From Stictocephala bisonia (lineage: Eukaryota > Arthropoda > Insecta > Hemiptera > Membracidae), in contig JAQJVL010000606.1 in NCBI GenBank assembly GCA_035578905.1, forward strand, positions 445,314-509,313: DNA of 64,000 bases, read 5' to 3'. Shown here piece after piece: positions 24,465-36,218 of this stretch. Each line of letters starts with the position of its first letter. Within the stretch, counting starts at the first letter, position 1. Under the pieces are notes generated by a model. That model had not been told where the DNA came from, searched no databases, and saw only the letters and a program-made list of their open reading frames with translations. The translations under genes and the position numbers were made by a program.

Positions 24465-24660
24465 TTATTATTATTATTATTTTATTTATTTATATATTTT
24501 TAATAAAACTTCTCTCCCCAGTTGACATGGGCATACAGGCTTGTGCGTCAACTTAATTCAACGAGTGAAGTATTAATCGTTGGCTCAGTTGGGATTAGAA
24601 CCTTGGACATTGTCCTCCGCAGTCCGAAGCCTTAGCCACTAAGCCACCATGCCGGCTCCG
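24465..24660 (-). mobile_element. tRNA-derived SINE, minus orientation
   Basis: On the minus strand a tRNA-like head carries box A (TGGCTTAGTGGC, 24646-24635) and box B (GTTCTAATCCC, 24601-24591). A short body leads to an AATAAT/AAAT-rich tail (about 24490-24466). Its head differs from the SINE at 3.7 kb, so it is a separate family or subfamily. Too short and tailed to be a genuine tRNA gene. Confidence 0.75.
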
Positions 24661-24944
24661 GAATTATTTATTCCCAAAACATTTTTACAAGATTTAAGTT
24701 CAAAAAATTATCAACAGGGCCATTTTTAATACAGTACATTATACACAATTCAAACAAATATTTAAATACGTTTACATTGTGCACATGACGGGTATTATTT
24801 TAACAAATACTTAACATTTCAGTGTTTACATATGTAAAATATTATTTCAATGTTTTTATACATATCTTTCAATTATTTTCTCTAGCACTGATAACATTTC
24901 TATAGGCCTATAATGTTCAAATAATTTTTCCTGGCCTTATTTAT

Positions 24945-26410
24945 AAACCGGTCGAATAATTACTGTCTTCAGGCAATCTGGAAACACTCCTGTTTTTAAG
25001 AATAAATTAATAGCATCTATATTCAGTTCTACCATAACCGGAATATGAAGATTTAAATCCTTGTACCTTATTTCATCTATTCCCGGAGATTAACTTCCAT
25101 CTAAGGTCCCTAGAATATCGTTGATCTTATCTTTGGTGGCTTTCGAAATATAGAATTCAGCTAAAATAAACATATTATCTTAATCATTAGATTTATCCAA
25201 TTTCAAATTAAAATTGTGTTTTATCTCAGCGACTCCTCTTTAAAATTGTTCTGAAACCCGATTTGCAATTTCATACTGTGGCATGTTTAAACCTACCATT
25301 GCTTTCTCTATCTGACTGTCAACATTTTTTACTTTTGTTTTGCCTATCAACCTGTTTACACCTTCCAAGACCTTCTTTGTGTTTCTTGTTGAATAGAATT
25401 AGTTGTGATAATATATGTTTTTAGCTATTTTTATTTTGTTATTAACTTTGTTTATAAAACGTATATGTTCTCTTTGATTATTTAAATTTTGTAGATCAAC
25501 TTTCCAGATTTAAAATAGCCTATCTCTTTCTTAGATTAAGTTCTTAAGATCACTATTTATCCATTCTTTATTTTTCGCTGTTTCTTTCTTTCAAAACTCT
25601 TAATGTTTTCCAAATAATTATATTCACTTTTATTATATTCACAGTGCCATTAAAACAGCTGTTTGCATCATCTTTTTTACTTTGGACCATTCCATATTGA
25701 ATAATGTTTCAGAAATCTTTCTGTCATTTATTTTCATTTTGTTTGTACTTACTTCAGTTTTATGTCTAGTCTGTGCCTGCCTTACATTTCATATAATTTA
25801 AACTTGCTACTTTTTGATAATGATCCGACATCTTTGTTTTCACTACTCCCGAACAAACAAAAACTAATAGTGTTTTTGTATAGTCATCTACACACACACA
25901 CACATATATATACCTAAAATATGTATAGTCATTAAATTTAAATATCTTCTCTTGTATAGTCATCTACATCAATAACCAACCCACTTTATTTCAATAGTTT
26001 TTCATACTGTACATCTATCCTACTCCTTATATCCAAATTTATATCACCAACGTAAATTGAACTGCCCTCTAAATCAACAACACGAAAGAAGTTTTCTAAT
26101 CCTCTTCAAAACCATCTAACTGGAATTTTGCTACTTAATGTTGGTGGTCTATACATTACAACTAAATGTATAAATTACCTTGGATTGTCTAAGAATTCTA
26201 TTCTCCATATTTAATATATATTCCCCTTTCAAAAGATTCAAAATTAATATTAATTTCATTAAAAGTTATTTTCTTATCATAATATAATACTGAAATCTTT
26301 CAGTTTTTTTTTATCTAGTTTTAAATGCTTTATTAAACCCTTCAATATTATTTCCCTGTAATTCTTCTAATACGCAAGATATTTTTGACAAAACTAGTAC
26401 ACCAATCATG
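24945..26410 (-). pseudogene. Degenerate non-LTR retrotransposon (endonuclease and RT), CR1/L2-like
   Basis: No long frame survives, but minus-strand translation in pieces is clear. An endonuclease portion lies near 26180-26020 (LVVMYRPPTLSSKIPV and SSIYVGDINLDI). A linker rich in Asn/Lys follows near 25560-25330 (REHIRFINKVNNKIKIAKN, KKVLEGVNRLIGKTK). RT start blocks lie near 25090-24950 (SPGIDEI and GVFPDCLKTVIIRPVYK). The order EN to RT agrees with an APE-type non-LTR element. It is 3'-truncated: nothing after the first RT blocks is visible below 24945. Clade assignment is tentative. Confidence 0.8.
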
Positions 26411-26619
26411 TTATTATATGAATTAATTAACTAATTGTACATACTTATGACCAACCAAACGCAGTAATAGGCCTTACAAATTGGCCATGTACAGCGATTT
26501 ATTTAGTTAATTATTTCATTAGCTGCCTATTTAGACGGTATTTTAAAAATAATTAACATTAATGTTTACGTAATATATATACACGCTCGTTGACAATTAC
26601 ATTTCAGTTGCTAATATGA

Positions 26620-26990
26620 TTGGATTTATAAAGTATTAAATCCCCCAAGTAAGGAAAAGAAAATATATATTCTGGAATTTGATCAGTCTTGATTAAAAGT
26701 GTGCCTTTTTGAAGAGTGAAATCAGTCAAGCTTTTGGTACGAACAAACATATTTGAGACATTATTAAGGTCTTAGACACAAGATGCTCTTCAAAGTGTCT
26801 GCTAATGAATGGGTAACTATTTGCGTTTTAATTGGAACTCACTTAAAGTGCTCGTTTCTAACGTTCTGCTGAAGGCAGCCCTCTTTTTCTCTTCAAATTA
26901 ACAGAATGCGTTAATTGATTCCCTACTTATAAAAGATATATCCTGGAAAAAATAAACAAAGGCTTTAATATATTTGAATCATTTCAAATT
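26620..26990 (+). repeat. Dispersed repeat family D, partial copy C
   Basis: The segment around TTTTAATTGGAACTCACTTA through GCGTTAATTGATTCCC resembles 43370-43570 and 55295-55480 in the same order, at perhaps 65-75% by eye. Like copy B it is followed downstream by a long tandem array (27.8 kb). No coding potential. Confidence 0.5.
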
Positions 26991-27794
26991 TTAAAAGAGC
27001 ATTTGAATTAAATAAACTATGTTTTTCTTTTTTGTTTAAATGGTTAAATTTACTTTTGACAGTTTTCACTAGTGCAATCTCTGAGGTAATATTTCGATTT
27101 TCTTCTATCAATTATGGATTGCCTATAAGTTACTACACTGATTTATATGCTCAGATATCCGCCATTTTTATTGTTTAATTAAATAATTTTATATTTGTAA
27201 TACGGATCGACAGATAGAATTAAAATAAATTGCATTATTCATCCATACAAAAATCTCGTCATAAAAAACATGTAACTCGTTACTGTATTCCGTTTTAAAA
27301 TGGTGGCTATATATATTTTTTTAGATTAAGTAAGTACAAGTAATTGTTATAATATACTGAAGATAATTTTCCGTAGCTCGTTAAATTTCCTATCCAATGG
27401 TATAGCGTTCGAAATATTTGTATTTTCAACTTATTTTAGCTTTTGATTTCATAAAAACTGTAAATTTAAATAGGCAATGTTTAAGAATTTCCATGGGTAC
27501 TAGTTTAATACTTTCTTACATTAACTAGCACCCCCTTTGTGGCTTCACTCACAAACTTTCAAATTCTATTCAAAATGTATGAAATTTATAATTTTCATAA
27601 TTCAAATATTAAGTATTTGTAAACATAAAAGAATTTTAGTTTATAAACTTAGGCTAAAAAGTTGTGCAAGAAGCAGAAGATATGCCTACTAATTTTGCAT
27701 TTTTTTAACATCTATACTAAAAGCGTAAATTATAATAATTGTTAAGAGTATGTGACAATATATTTTTCACATTGATGTAAAAGTTAGTCCCAGA
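26991..27794. other. A+T-rich DNA, nothing recognised
   Basis: No structured feature was identified between the family D segment and the CCAAT array. Confidence 0.55.
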
Positions 27795-28925
27795 CAGCAT
27801 TTACATACCAATCAGAATAATGCATTTACTGAACAATCATAGCACAGGATTTATTGACCAATCAGATCACAGGACTGACCGAACAATCAGATTTCAGGAA
27901 TAGCAGAGCAATCAGATCACAGGACTAATTGGCCAATCAGAAAATGGCATAGACTGACCAATCAGATTACAGGAATTCTGACCAATCATATCACAGAATT
28001 TACTGACCAATCAGAAAACAATATTTCATAACCAATCAAATCATAGGATTTACTGACCAATCAGATCAAAGAATTTACAGACCAATTAGATCGCAGAACT
28101 ATTAGCCCAATCAGATTACTGGATGTACTGACCAATCGGATTACAGGATTTACTGACCAATCATATCGCAGGATCGGCTGACCAATCAGATAATAGGACT
28201 AGCTAACCAATCAGATCATAGTACTGTCTGACCAATCAGATAATAGAATGTTATGGCCTATTAAAGCATGGGATTTACTAACCAATCAGAGCACGGAATT
28301 AACTAACGAATCAGATCATATATTTGATAGACCAATCAGATGACCAAGACTGACTGACCAATCAGAAAACGGCATTTACAGATCAATCAGATCACAGGAT
28401 TTACTAACCAATGATATCACATAATTGACAGACCAATCAGAAAACAGCATTTGCAGACCTATTAGAAAACCACATTTATAGCACAGTATTTACTGACCAA
28501 TCAGATTACAGGATTTACTTACCAATCTGAAAACGATATTTACTAACCAATCAAATTACAGGATCTACTAAACCAATCAGATAACAGAACTAACTGACCA
28601 ATTAGATCACAGGACTCTCTGACCAATTAGATCACAGGACTCTCTGACCAATCAGATAACATAATTTAATTTATCAGAGCAGGGGATTTATTTACCAATA
28701 AGAGCACAGGAGTTACAGACAAATCAGATCACAGATTTGACAGACCAATCAGATGACAAGACTGACTGATCAATATGAAAACAACATTTACAGACCAATC
28801 AGATAACAGGATTTACTGACGAATTATATCACAGAATTTACGGACCAATTAGATGCAGAACTATCTACCCAATCAGACCACGGAACTTATTGACCAATCA
28901 CATCACAGGATGTACTGACCAATGT
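27795..28925. repeat. CCAAT-box minisatellite, block 1 (about 44 units of ~25 bp)
   Basis: The unit is approximately GACCAATCAGATCACAGGAT followed by TTACT. Nearly every unit keeps CCAATCAG or a one-base variant while the second half varies more. Higher-order structure is visible: the block 27835-27962 recurs at 30229-30352 in block 2 with about ten differences. CCAAT is the core site of the NF-Y factor in eukaryotes. Binding here is inference. Confidence 0.93.
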
Positions 28926-29234
28926 CCTAAATGTATGTTTCGAAGGTCGCTCTCCAATGTTTTGCAGTGTTACATCTCTGCCAGTAATAAATGGCTTAGT
29001 TAAATCCCTACGAAGGTTACTTGTAAATGTCAACTTGACTGGTGCCACGTGCAGTTACGATCAATGTTGTTAATATTTTAGCAATATTGTAAAACGCAAC
29101 TGATATTTAAAAAATCTGTTGATAAAATTTATATTTTTTGTCAACAAGATGTGTATTGCTCGTTAAATATCAGAATTTTGTATTTTCTTTTTAAATGATG
29201 CAGTTTAATTTATCCAATAGTACCTTACGGATAA

Positions 29235-29237
<3 letters not shown>
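28926..29237. other. Non-repetitive spacer inside the CCAAT array
   Basis: No open frame or recognised family. It starts abruptly after a truncated CCAAT unit and may be the left part of an insertion that split the array. Confidence 0.45.

Positions 29238-29295
<58 letters not shown>
29238..29295. repeat. (CA)n microsatellite
   Basis: Uninterrupted CA dinucleotides, about 28-29 repeats. Confidence 0.97.
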
Positions 29296-29296
<1 letters not shown>

Positions 29297-29454
29297 TTAG
29301 TTACATTGTATTGCTTTAAGCAATTAATTTAACCAAAAACTTTCATCATAATTGATTATGTTATTGTAAATGGTTAAATTATGCATATTTGAATTGTATT
29401 TAAACCATTGTTTCATATTGGCTAATTTTTAAGAAGTCTAATTTTAATTGATCC

Positions 29455-29775
29455 AAAATGGCCCATACACGTACAGTGGCATTGATCCACCCGCCCGCCC
29501 ATACACGTACAGTGGCATTGACCCACCTGCCTGCCCATACACGTACATTGGCATTGTCCCACCCACCCGCCCATACACGTACAGTGGCATTGACGGCTGG
29601 CATTGGCTCAGACTACCACTGTACGCGAATGGGTGGGCGGGTGGGTTACTACCACAGTACTTGTATGGGTGGGCGGGTGGGTTACTACCACAGTACGTGT
29701 ATGGGTGGGCGGGTGGGTTACTACCACAGTAAGTGTATGGATGGGCGGGTGGGTTACTACCACTTTACGTGTATG
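29455..29775. repeat. Minisatellite A, locus 3: head-to-head palindromic arrangement
   Basis: About four C-rich units (CCCATACACGTACAGTGGCA type) occupy 29459-29597. After a ~25-bp junction, about four G-rich units (GTATGGGTGGGCGGGTGG type) occupy 29620-29775. The two halves are inverted relative to each other and could form a long hairpin. Several overlapping frames (67-126 codons) are period artefacts. Confidence 0.92.
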
Positions 29776-29892
29776 CGTGGGTACATCGTTATATTGGATG
29801 TATCAAATCCAAACCTTAAGCTATTTGTTCTTGACTGAGCATAAATACACAATAAGTATAATAACGTAAGTATCATGGTAGTCTGGTATATA

Positions 29893-29960
29893 CATTACCA
29901 CTGCACGTGTATGAGTGGGCGGGTGGGTCATTACAACTGCACATGTATGGGTGGGCATCC
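29893..29960. repeat. Minisatellite A remnant, G-rich orientation
   Basis: About two units with GTGTATGAGTGGGCGGGTGG, then an ATGTATGGGTGGGC remnant, just before the second CCAAT block. Confidence 0.8.
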
Positions 29961-29991
29961 CAACAATTATCTGTGCTGGGATTGGTTGTGG

Positions 29992-30520
29992 TCAGCTAGC
30001 CAATCGGAGCACAGAACTAGCTGACCAATCAGATCACAGGATGGTCTGACCAATTAGATGACAGAATTTAATAGCCTATCAGAGCATAGGATTTACTGAC
30101 CAATCAGAACACAGCATTTACTGTCAAATCAGATCAGTGGATTTACTAACCAATGATTTCACAGAATTGACAGACCAATCGGAAAACAGCATTTATAGAC
30201 CAATCAGAAAACCGCATTTACCGACCAATCATAGCACAGGATTTACTGACTAATCAGATCACAGGACTGACAGACCAATCAGATTACAGGACTAGCAGAG
30301 CAATCAGATCACAGGACTGACTGGCCATTCAGAAAATGGCATGGACTGACCAATTAGATTATAGGATCTACTGACCAATCAGATAACATGAATAGCTGAC
30401 CAATGAGATCACTGGATTCTCTGACCAATCAGATAACATAATTTAATGGCCTATCAGAGCAAAGGATTTACTGACCAATCAGAGCACAGGATTTACTGAC
30501 CAATCGGATCACAGAATAGC
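29992..30520. repeat. CCAAT-box minisatellite, block 2 (about 21 units)
   Basis: Same ~25-bp unit and same higher-order motif as block 1, so the two blocks were probably one array or one was copied from the other. It ends at the start of the Jockey-like element near 30525. Confidence 0.92.
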
Positions 30521-30566
30521 TACAAAGGAAATCTCGAGTACGGTATATCACCAAGAGAAGAAACCT

Positions 30567-31579
30567 TTGGAATACTACTCTAGGGTTGATCGGGATGAAA
30601 GTTTGTCTACTCCTCAGGTACAGTCTATTCCAAACACTAAACATACTCCTTCTATTGATCTTCCCCGCCGGTTGCCCCAACCACCTGCCGTTAATCCGGT
30701 ATCACAGCTGGACTCTGCCTGTCTACCCTCTGTCAGTGACCTTCTTTGGCAAGTATTAGATCAGTTATCAACTGTTACCTTGCTGCACTTGCTGACATCT
30801 TTAAGGACTGATATAGTTAGGACGACCCACCATCTTCTATGGAATGCAGATGGACTTGTCGCCAAAACAGCTGAACTTATTCAATTCCTTGGTGAATACG
30901 ATATAGATTTGGTCCTATTTCAGGAAACACATCTCAGGATTACGGATCTCCTGTCTGTACCAAACTATGTGGTCTATAGGACTGATCGACCAGGTCAACA
31001 TCAGCAGCAACTTTTGGAGGTAAAGCCTTCCTAGTTCATCGTCACGTCACCCACGTCCACTTACCACGGCGTACGACCATTATAGAGGCGACTACAGTTT
31101 TACTGCAGTTGGAAGAAGTAGAAACTGAGGTTACATTCCTCAACGTTCATCTGGGCAGGCTGATCTCAGCCGATCTTGACAGGCTACCTTGTCCGTGTAT
31201 TGCGGCGATAATGGGTGGAAACTTCAACTCCAAACATCCTGCCTGGGGTTGCAGGACATCCATGTGAAGACAGGTTGCACGTTTTTCTACAGATACGACC
31301 TCACATTGACCTAGCTGTTCCAGATCAACCCACCCACTACCATTACAACAGATGGCATACACCTGACATCATATATCTTGCAGCTTTCTGCAACTTGCCT
31401 GCTGTCATATACCCTACTACTGTGAATGACTTATTCTCAGACCACCTCCCAGTATTATTACTTATTGAAGACCTAGTGGTGGCTCGAATCCCTCCTCCTC
31501 AGCGAATCAGTGTTAAGTGGAAAGACTACAGGGCTCGACTCGTAGCTGAATATCATCCTCCCCTCTTGCTGGCTACTAC
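30567..31579 (+). pseudogene. Jockey-like ORF2 endonuclease, frame-broken
   Basis: The first frame (30567-31034) has a Pro-rich N-terminus and then the opening of an APE-type endonuclease (HLLWNADGLVAKTAELIQFL, FQETHLR, NYVVYRTDRPG). Nearby frames continue it with VTFLNVHLG near 31131, GGNFNSKHPAWGC near 31213-31250 and the C-terminal SDHLPVLL near 31438. This order is that of the nicking endonuclease of Jockey-type elements, which cuts chromosomal DNA to prime reverse transcription. At least two frame changes are present (near 31015-31030 and 31255). The reading is cut at 31579 by the P element's target duplication. Confidence 0.85.
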
Positions 31580-31648
31580 CACAGAGCAAAGAATATCTAG
31601 AGCGGACACCCCAGCCTTAACAGTAGTAAGTCAGTGAAGCACATTTTC

Positions 31649-31667
31649 CGCCATCTTGTGGGGTGCT
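31649..31667 (+). repeat. P element subterminal 19-bp direct repeat (partner 36350-36368)
   Basis: CGCCATCTTGTGGGGTGCT is identical at both ends, 69 bp from the left terminus and 53 bp from the right. Drosophila P carries subterminal inverted repeats and transposase sites; here the pair is direct. Possible transposase or regulator binding site (inference). Confidence 0.8.
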
Positions 31668-32795
31668 AGTGACCAAACTAAGGCCTCGGGCGCTCTCGTT
31701 TTTAATTCGCACCGCTTCACTAAAACTGCGTTTTAAATAAGGAGACGTTGGCCTAATACGTTCAAATTTGTATATAAGGTAAAGAAAGAGTTATTCCAGC
31801 TTATAAAAGTGTTTTTATAATTTTTCAATGACTAAGTTTTTTGTAAATTAGGTTTAATTGAAATTATTTTTTAATCCGAGGAAGTCTTGACATAAAAAAA
31901 GTACATTGCGAGGAAGTTTTTCATTTATTGGTCAGAGACTTTTTGTCAGCGGGAAAGTTGTAGATGAATAAAAAAAATTCAATTTTATTAAAACCTTTTT
32001 TTTTTATTAAATGTTTTGTTTCGCCAGAAATCGAGGTATAGTAAAGCGACAAAACTGTCTTTCGCGCAACCCGCTGCCATGCCGCGCCCGACCATAGCTG
32101 TGTAGTGTTTTTGTTTCTAAACAGCAGCTTTTCCAATTCTACAATTCTTGTATACCTATTAGAAATTTAGTTAATGTAATTCAAATATTTTGTCGATGGA
32201 TAAATTAAATAATGTTATGGAATTATTAGTAATTATTCTAAAATTGTTTTAATTATTCTTTAATGTTTTATTGAAAATTGAAAATGTAACAATTTCTTAG
32301 CTTGTAAGCAAAAAACACTGCAAATTATTAGAGTTGTAAAGTTTGGCCTCAAATATGGTTACAATATGAATTATTTGCCAATAAAATGCAAATTGATATA
32401 TAATAACATAAACCATGAAGTTAGCCTTTGACTTAATCTGATCAATATAAGAAAGATTACTTAAAAGTTATGTTGTATCTTGGGCTTGTGATGTTACTAT
32501 GAGGTGAATAATAATAACTAAACAAATAAAATTTTAAAAGAAAGCAATCTTTTATTAATTTTATTTACAGTGGTGTTTTACATAAAAATTAAAATTATAT
32601 GAATACAAATTGCTGTTGAAAAATAGAATCAAACAACGTATATATGAAAAACGTTAGTCATTGTTAAACGTTTTATTACTTCACTGACCCAAAAACAAAA
32701 CTTTTTTAGTTAAGTCATTCCTAACCCTATTAAAATGGTTTTTTTCATTCACTTTCTTCGAGTAATAATTATTACTTAATAATTATTAGTAATAA

Positions 32796-35700
32796 TTATA
32801 AGGTTAAATTATAATTTAACCTTATGTTGAAATACTTTTTGCAGAGTGCTCGTATGAGTAGTACATAGTGACACTGTTCTGGATCTGTTTCATACATATG
32901 GTCACTAATAAAAACATTTCTCCCAACACAACTGTTTATTACATCCACTGTCATTTGTTCCAAAATATTTTTTTTATATACATTGTCAGTTTTTATTTTA
33001 GTACGAAGAACTGTCTCACTCATCCTACACACTGTTGTTACTCCTACTGAAGGTTGAATAAGACCACCCCTATTTTTACACGTTATTAAGTTGGTTTCTT
33101 TGCTTTTGTCGGTCGAAAGTAGTGATATGCATTGTTCGCATATAATACTAGCAGCTGTTGATCTGGATACGTATCCGGCGATGTATTCAACAATATCAGA
33201 GGCAATGTCAGATCTCATGTTGTCATTTGTAACGCAGTTCAAAAAGTTACTATCTGTTTCATCCAAATTACAAAATTTACTTTGCTCGTCTTCTGACATT
33301 GTTCTCCATAGGGGAACGGAGGTATTTATTTCTTCAAGTTCGGACTTTTTTTGCCTGATTTTGAACATTACTGACCTGTCCAAAGCGAAAGTATTGCCAG
33401 TGTTGCTGTCTTGTAGCTCACTATGTAGCAAGAGCCTTTTAAAAGTTCCAGTGAATTGCCTACAGGTAGGATTATTATTGGAACCTCCTCGGGAACGTAT
33501 GTACCCAAATAACCTTTCAAGGTGATCCTGGCTAACTTTGTATAGAGGTAAGTATTTTAATGGTGGATCTGGCTTACCAACTAGCTCTTCATATAGACCC
33601 AAAGAACTTTTGATGCAAGTTAAAAACCCAAGGAAGCCAGTTTTTCTTTTGCTCTGTAGAATGTCCTCACCATTAGAAGTCTTTAAGCTACAAATGTAAT
33701 CATACGTCTCATTTAAACATTTTGATTGTTGAACTATGTTTGAAGCACACAGTGCCTTTTTTTACCAAAACTTCTTATACTCTGACTGTTCAATACATCA
33801 AACAAATCATTAAATGTTCTTAAGAAATCAATCGTCGCCTTACAATCTTCAAATCCTTTTACATTATTTTCTAGCAAATACTTTAGTGAATCGGCAACAG
33901 AGTTACTGAAAACCTGTGCAGCCAACTTAACTTTCATTTTCGCCTCCAATATTGTACATGATCTTTAGTGAGTTTGTTGCCTAAATGCAATTCCTGTTCG
34001 TTTTGCACTTCATGCAATAACGTAATATACTTCCACTCTATTCTTTGCTTTCCTTGCACTAGGATCCCATAATCTCCTAGTGTATTACGTACCAGTTTTA
34101 GCATGTGTGGAGGATCTAAAAATAAAAACACTGGATTTCCCGTACAAGGGTGAGGAAAAAAGGTTTTAAGATTTTTGGTCGATATGGAGCAACCCAGTTT
34201 ATTTGCCATTGCTAAGTTGCAAGATGTTCCATCACAGGTCAGTGACACAACAGTCACCCCAGCTTCATGTACGAGTGACAAACCTTGAGTAACCAAGCCA
34301 CAAAGCTGTTCACTTGTTGTGCTAGACACGAAAAAATATCCCAGAGGTATTTTCCACGCAGAATTAAAAAAAACAGGTGGAAAACGAGTACCTCTGATGC
34401 TAAAGTTGACGAATCATCTGAAACTGGTACTCCAACATTGACAGGGCCATGACATTTCTTCACATCCCATTCTAAGTGCTTCCGGATGGCCATACAATCT
34501 ATTTGTAATGCGCATATTGAAGGGTGCTTACTCTTGGCAGCGTATTCTGTTAAAGCTCTTAATACCTCAGTGGAGAACCCTGGTTCGCACTGTACACTAC
34601 TATACCATCTTCGCAAGGTTCGGGTATGAGGCAAAGCAGTATTAAATGTTTTGTGAACATAGGTATACGCCTTTGGCGACAAAAAATGAAGTATCACAGC
34701 AAATGCTCTCAAGCGTTCTTCGTAACATTTTTTCAACTTTGGATTTTTTGTCTTTTCTATGGAACGTTTAATTAAACAGTCAGAATTTTGATATATTGAA
34801 TTGAGTAATGTACAATCTTCTTCTTGAAAGTTAAGTTTTTCTTTTAGATCTTTACAAATGTTTTCAATGTTAACAATTTTTTTCTTTAACCTTCTTTTAG
34901 ACTGTCTTAAGGTTTTAACTTTCTTTCTTGCCTGAAAAAGTTTATCTTTAGTTAAACTCAATTCTTTTTTTAAGGCCTGCTTTCTTGGTGAATCATTAAT
35001 TTATTAGAAAGAGATTTTTTCAACCTTTTTCTAGGCGGTTGTCTGAAGCATTCAGAATCACTAATGCTTATGCATTGCTGAGTTTCATCGGTACTAAGGC
35101 TTGAGCATTGCTCAGTTTCCTTGGTAATTTCCTTTGTTACTGTCTCATTGAAGAGTCTTTTTGCTGGAAGCCTATGGGTAGTAGTTACCTTAGGAATACT
35201 TGGAAACACACTCGGCACAACACCTTCCCTCAGCCTGACGTAACACAATGATGTTCTGTCGAAGTCTGCTTCAGTGAAGTGGTCAGAACATACACGGGAT
35301 TCATCTGAAGGCTGCCAATTTTTAAGTCTTACTGCAACTGTCCATTTTTTGCGTAGAACAGGTTCCTTTGGAAACCTAAAATAATAAGTTTATGTCAAAC
35401 AAGTCATAGAAATGCAAAAGCTTCAAATTGGTACAAAATCCATGACCAAATGCTGTATGGTATTCTCAAACTAAGGCCGGGTTCCTTTAAATCATATATC
35501 ACAATATTCTCCCTTTTAAATAAAGTAACGATTTTTAAATGTCAATATTTCTAACATTAAAGCGGTATTTTTGAGTTTTACAATAAATCTAAAGTGTCTA
35601 GAAATAAATCAAAAGCTATTGGCCCAAAGCCCTAAACAAAATATCCTTTTTAATTGCCTTTTGCTTATACGCTAGATCATAAGCTTTAAATAACACCTCA

Positions 35701-36218
35701 TTCGTAAAAATCGGTTGAGAAGGTCGGATGAAAAAGGGACGTGACAGCGAAAATCCTTATAGAAATAAGTTTACAACTTCATCACATCTTTTCCGCACTA
35801 TCAGGCAACATGTAAGTTTTTAAAAATTAAATTAATCATGTATAAATCTCAGCGGAAAAATTTCCGATTTCGTCAAACCTTGACTGATAATAAAAATCAT
35901 ACCAAACCGGATATTAGGAAAACATATTCAGACGGAGGGCTCATAATTGTCCTGCTGAACTGGGGTTACAATCCTGATAGAGTGTCAAAATTGCTCAAAT
36001 TAGATTACTTAAATGCTTAGACGAAGTACTACAGTTATTTTTAATTTTAGTAAAATCCATTGAACATAAATGAAATGGAAATTTAAATAGGTTATAAAAT
36101 TCATAATTTCTAAACAAACTCTAAACAAGGAATAAAATATGGCTTACCTGTGAAATGTTAAACCTTTCTTTTTCTTTTTGGTGCTATTGCTACAACCAAA
36201 ACAAACACAGTGTGGCAT
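32796..36218 (-). pseudogene. P-element transposase (THAP9-like), intron-containing, frame-broken
   Basis: Exon 1 runs 36218-36148 (MPHCVCFGCSNSTKKKKKGL...). It ends at a donor CACAG|GTAAGC and joins an acceptor TTTTAG|GTTTC, so exon 2 starts at 35375 (FPKEPVLRKKWTVAVRLKNW). The join completes a C2CH THAP DNA-binding domain (C-x2-C ... VCSDHF). Then come a basic coiled coil (about 34960-34800), the transposase core (CDGTSCNLAMANKLGC, FLDPPHMLKLVRNTL) and the conserved C-terminal block SQDHLERLFGYIRSRGG. The reading frame changes near 34970-35005, in a T8/A8 tract near 34365, at GAAAA near 33943, and in a seven-base A/T run near 33760. The last three are at or next to homopolymers, so sequencing error is possible. 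Without that, the protein is not encoded intact. Cut-and-paste transposition in the nucleus is the family role. Confidence 0.92.
32798..32825. repeat. 28-bp perfect palindrome at the transposase 3' end
   Basis: ATAAGGTTAAATTA and its exact reverse complement abut with no spacer and cover the last codons of the transposase frame. It may act in 3'-end formation or be a mutation hotspot (inference). Confidence 0.85.

Noticed and set aside
24591..24646. A second tRNA gene on the minus strand
   Set aside because: Same reasoning: tRNA-like head of a short tailed SINE.
27795..28925. CCAAT array as a CRISPR array
   Set aside because: Units are contiguous without unique spacers, diverge gradually, and the context is eukaryotic.
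35375..36218. THAP-domain host gene
   Set aside because: The THAP exons lie between perfect P-element inverted repeats with a target duplication and lead into P transposase sequence, so domestication is not indicated.
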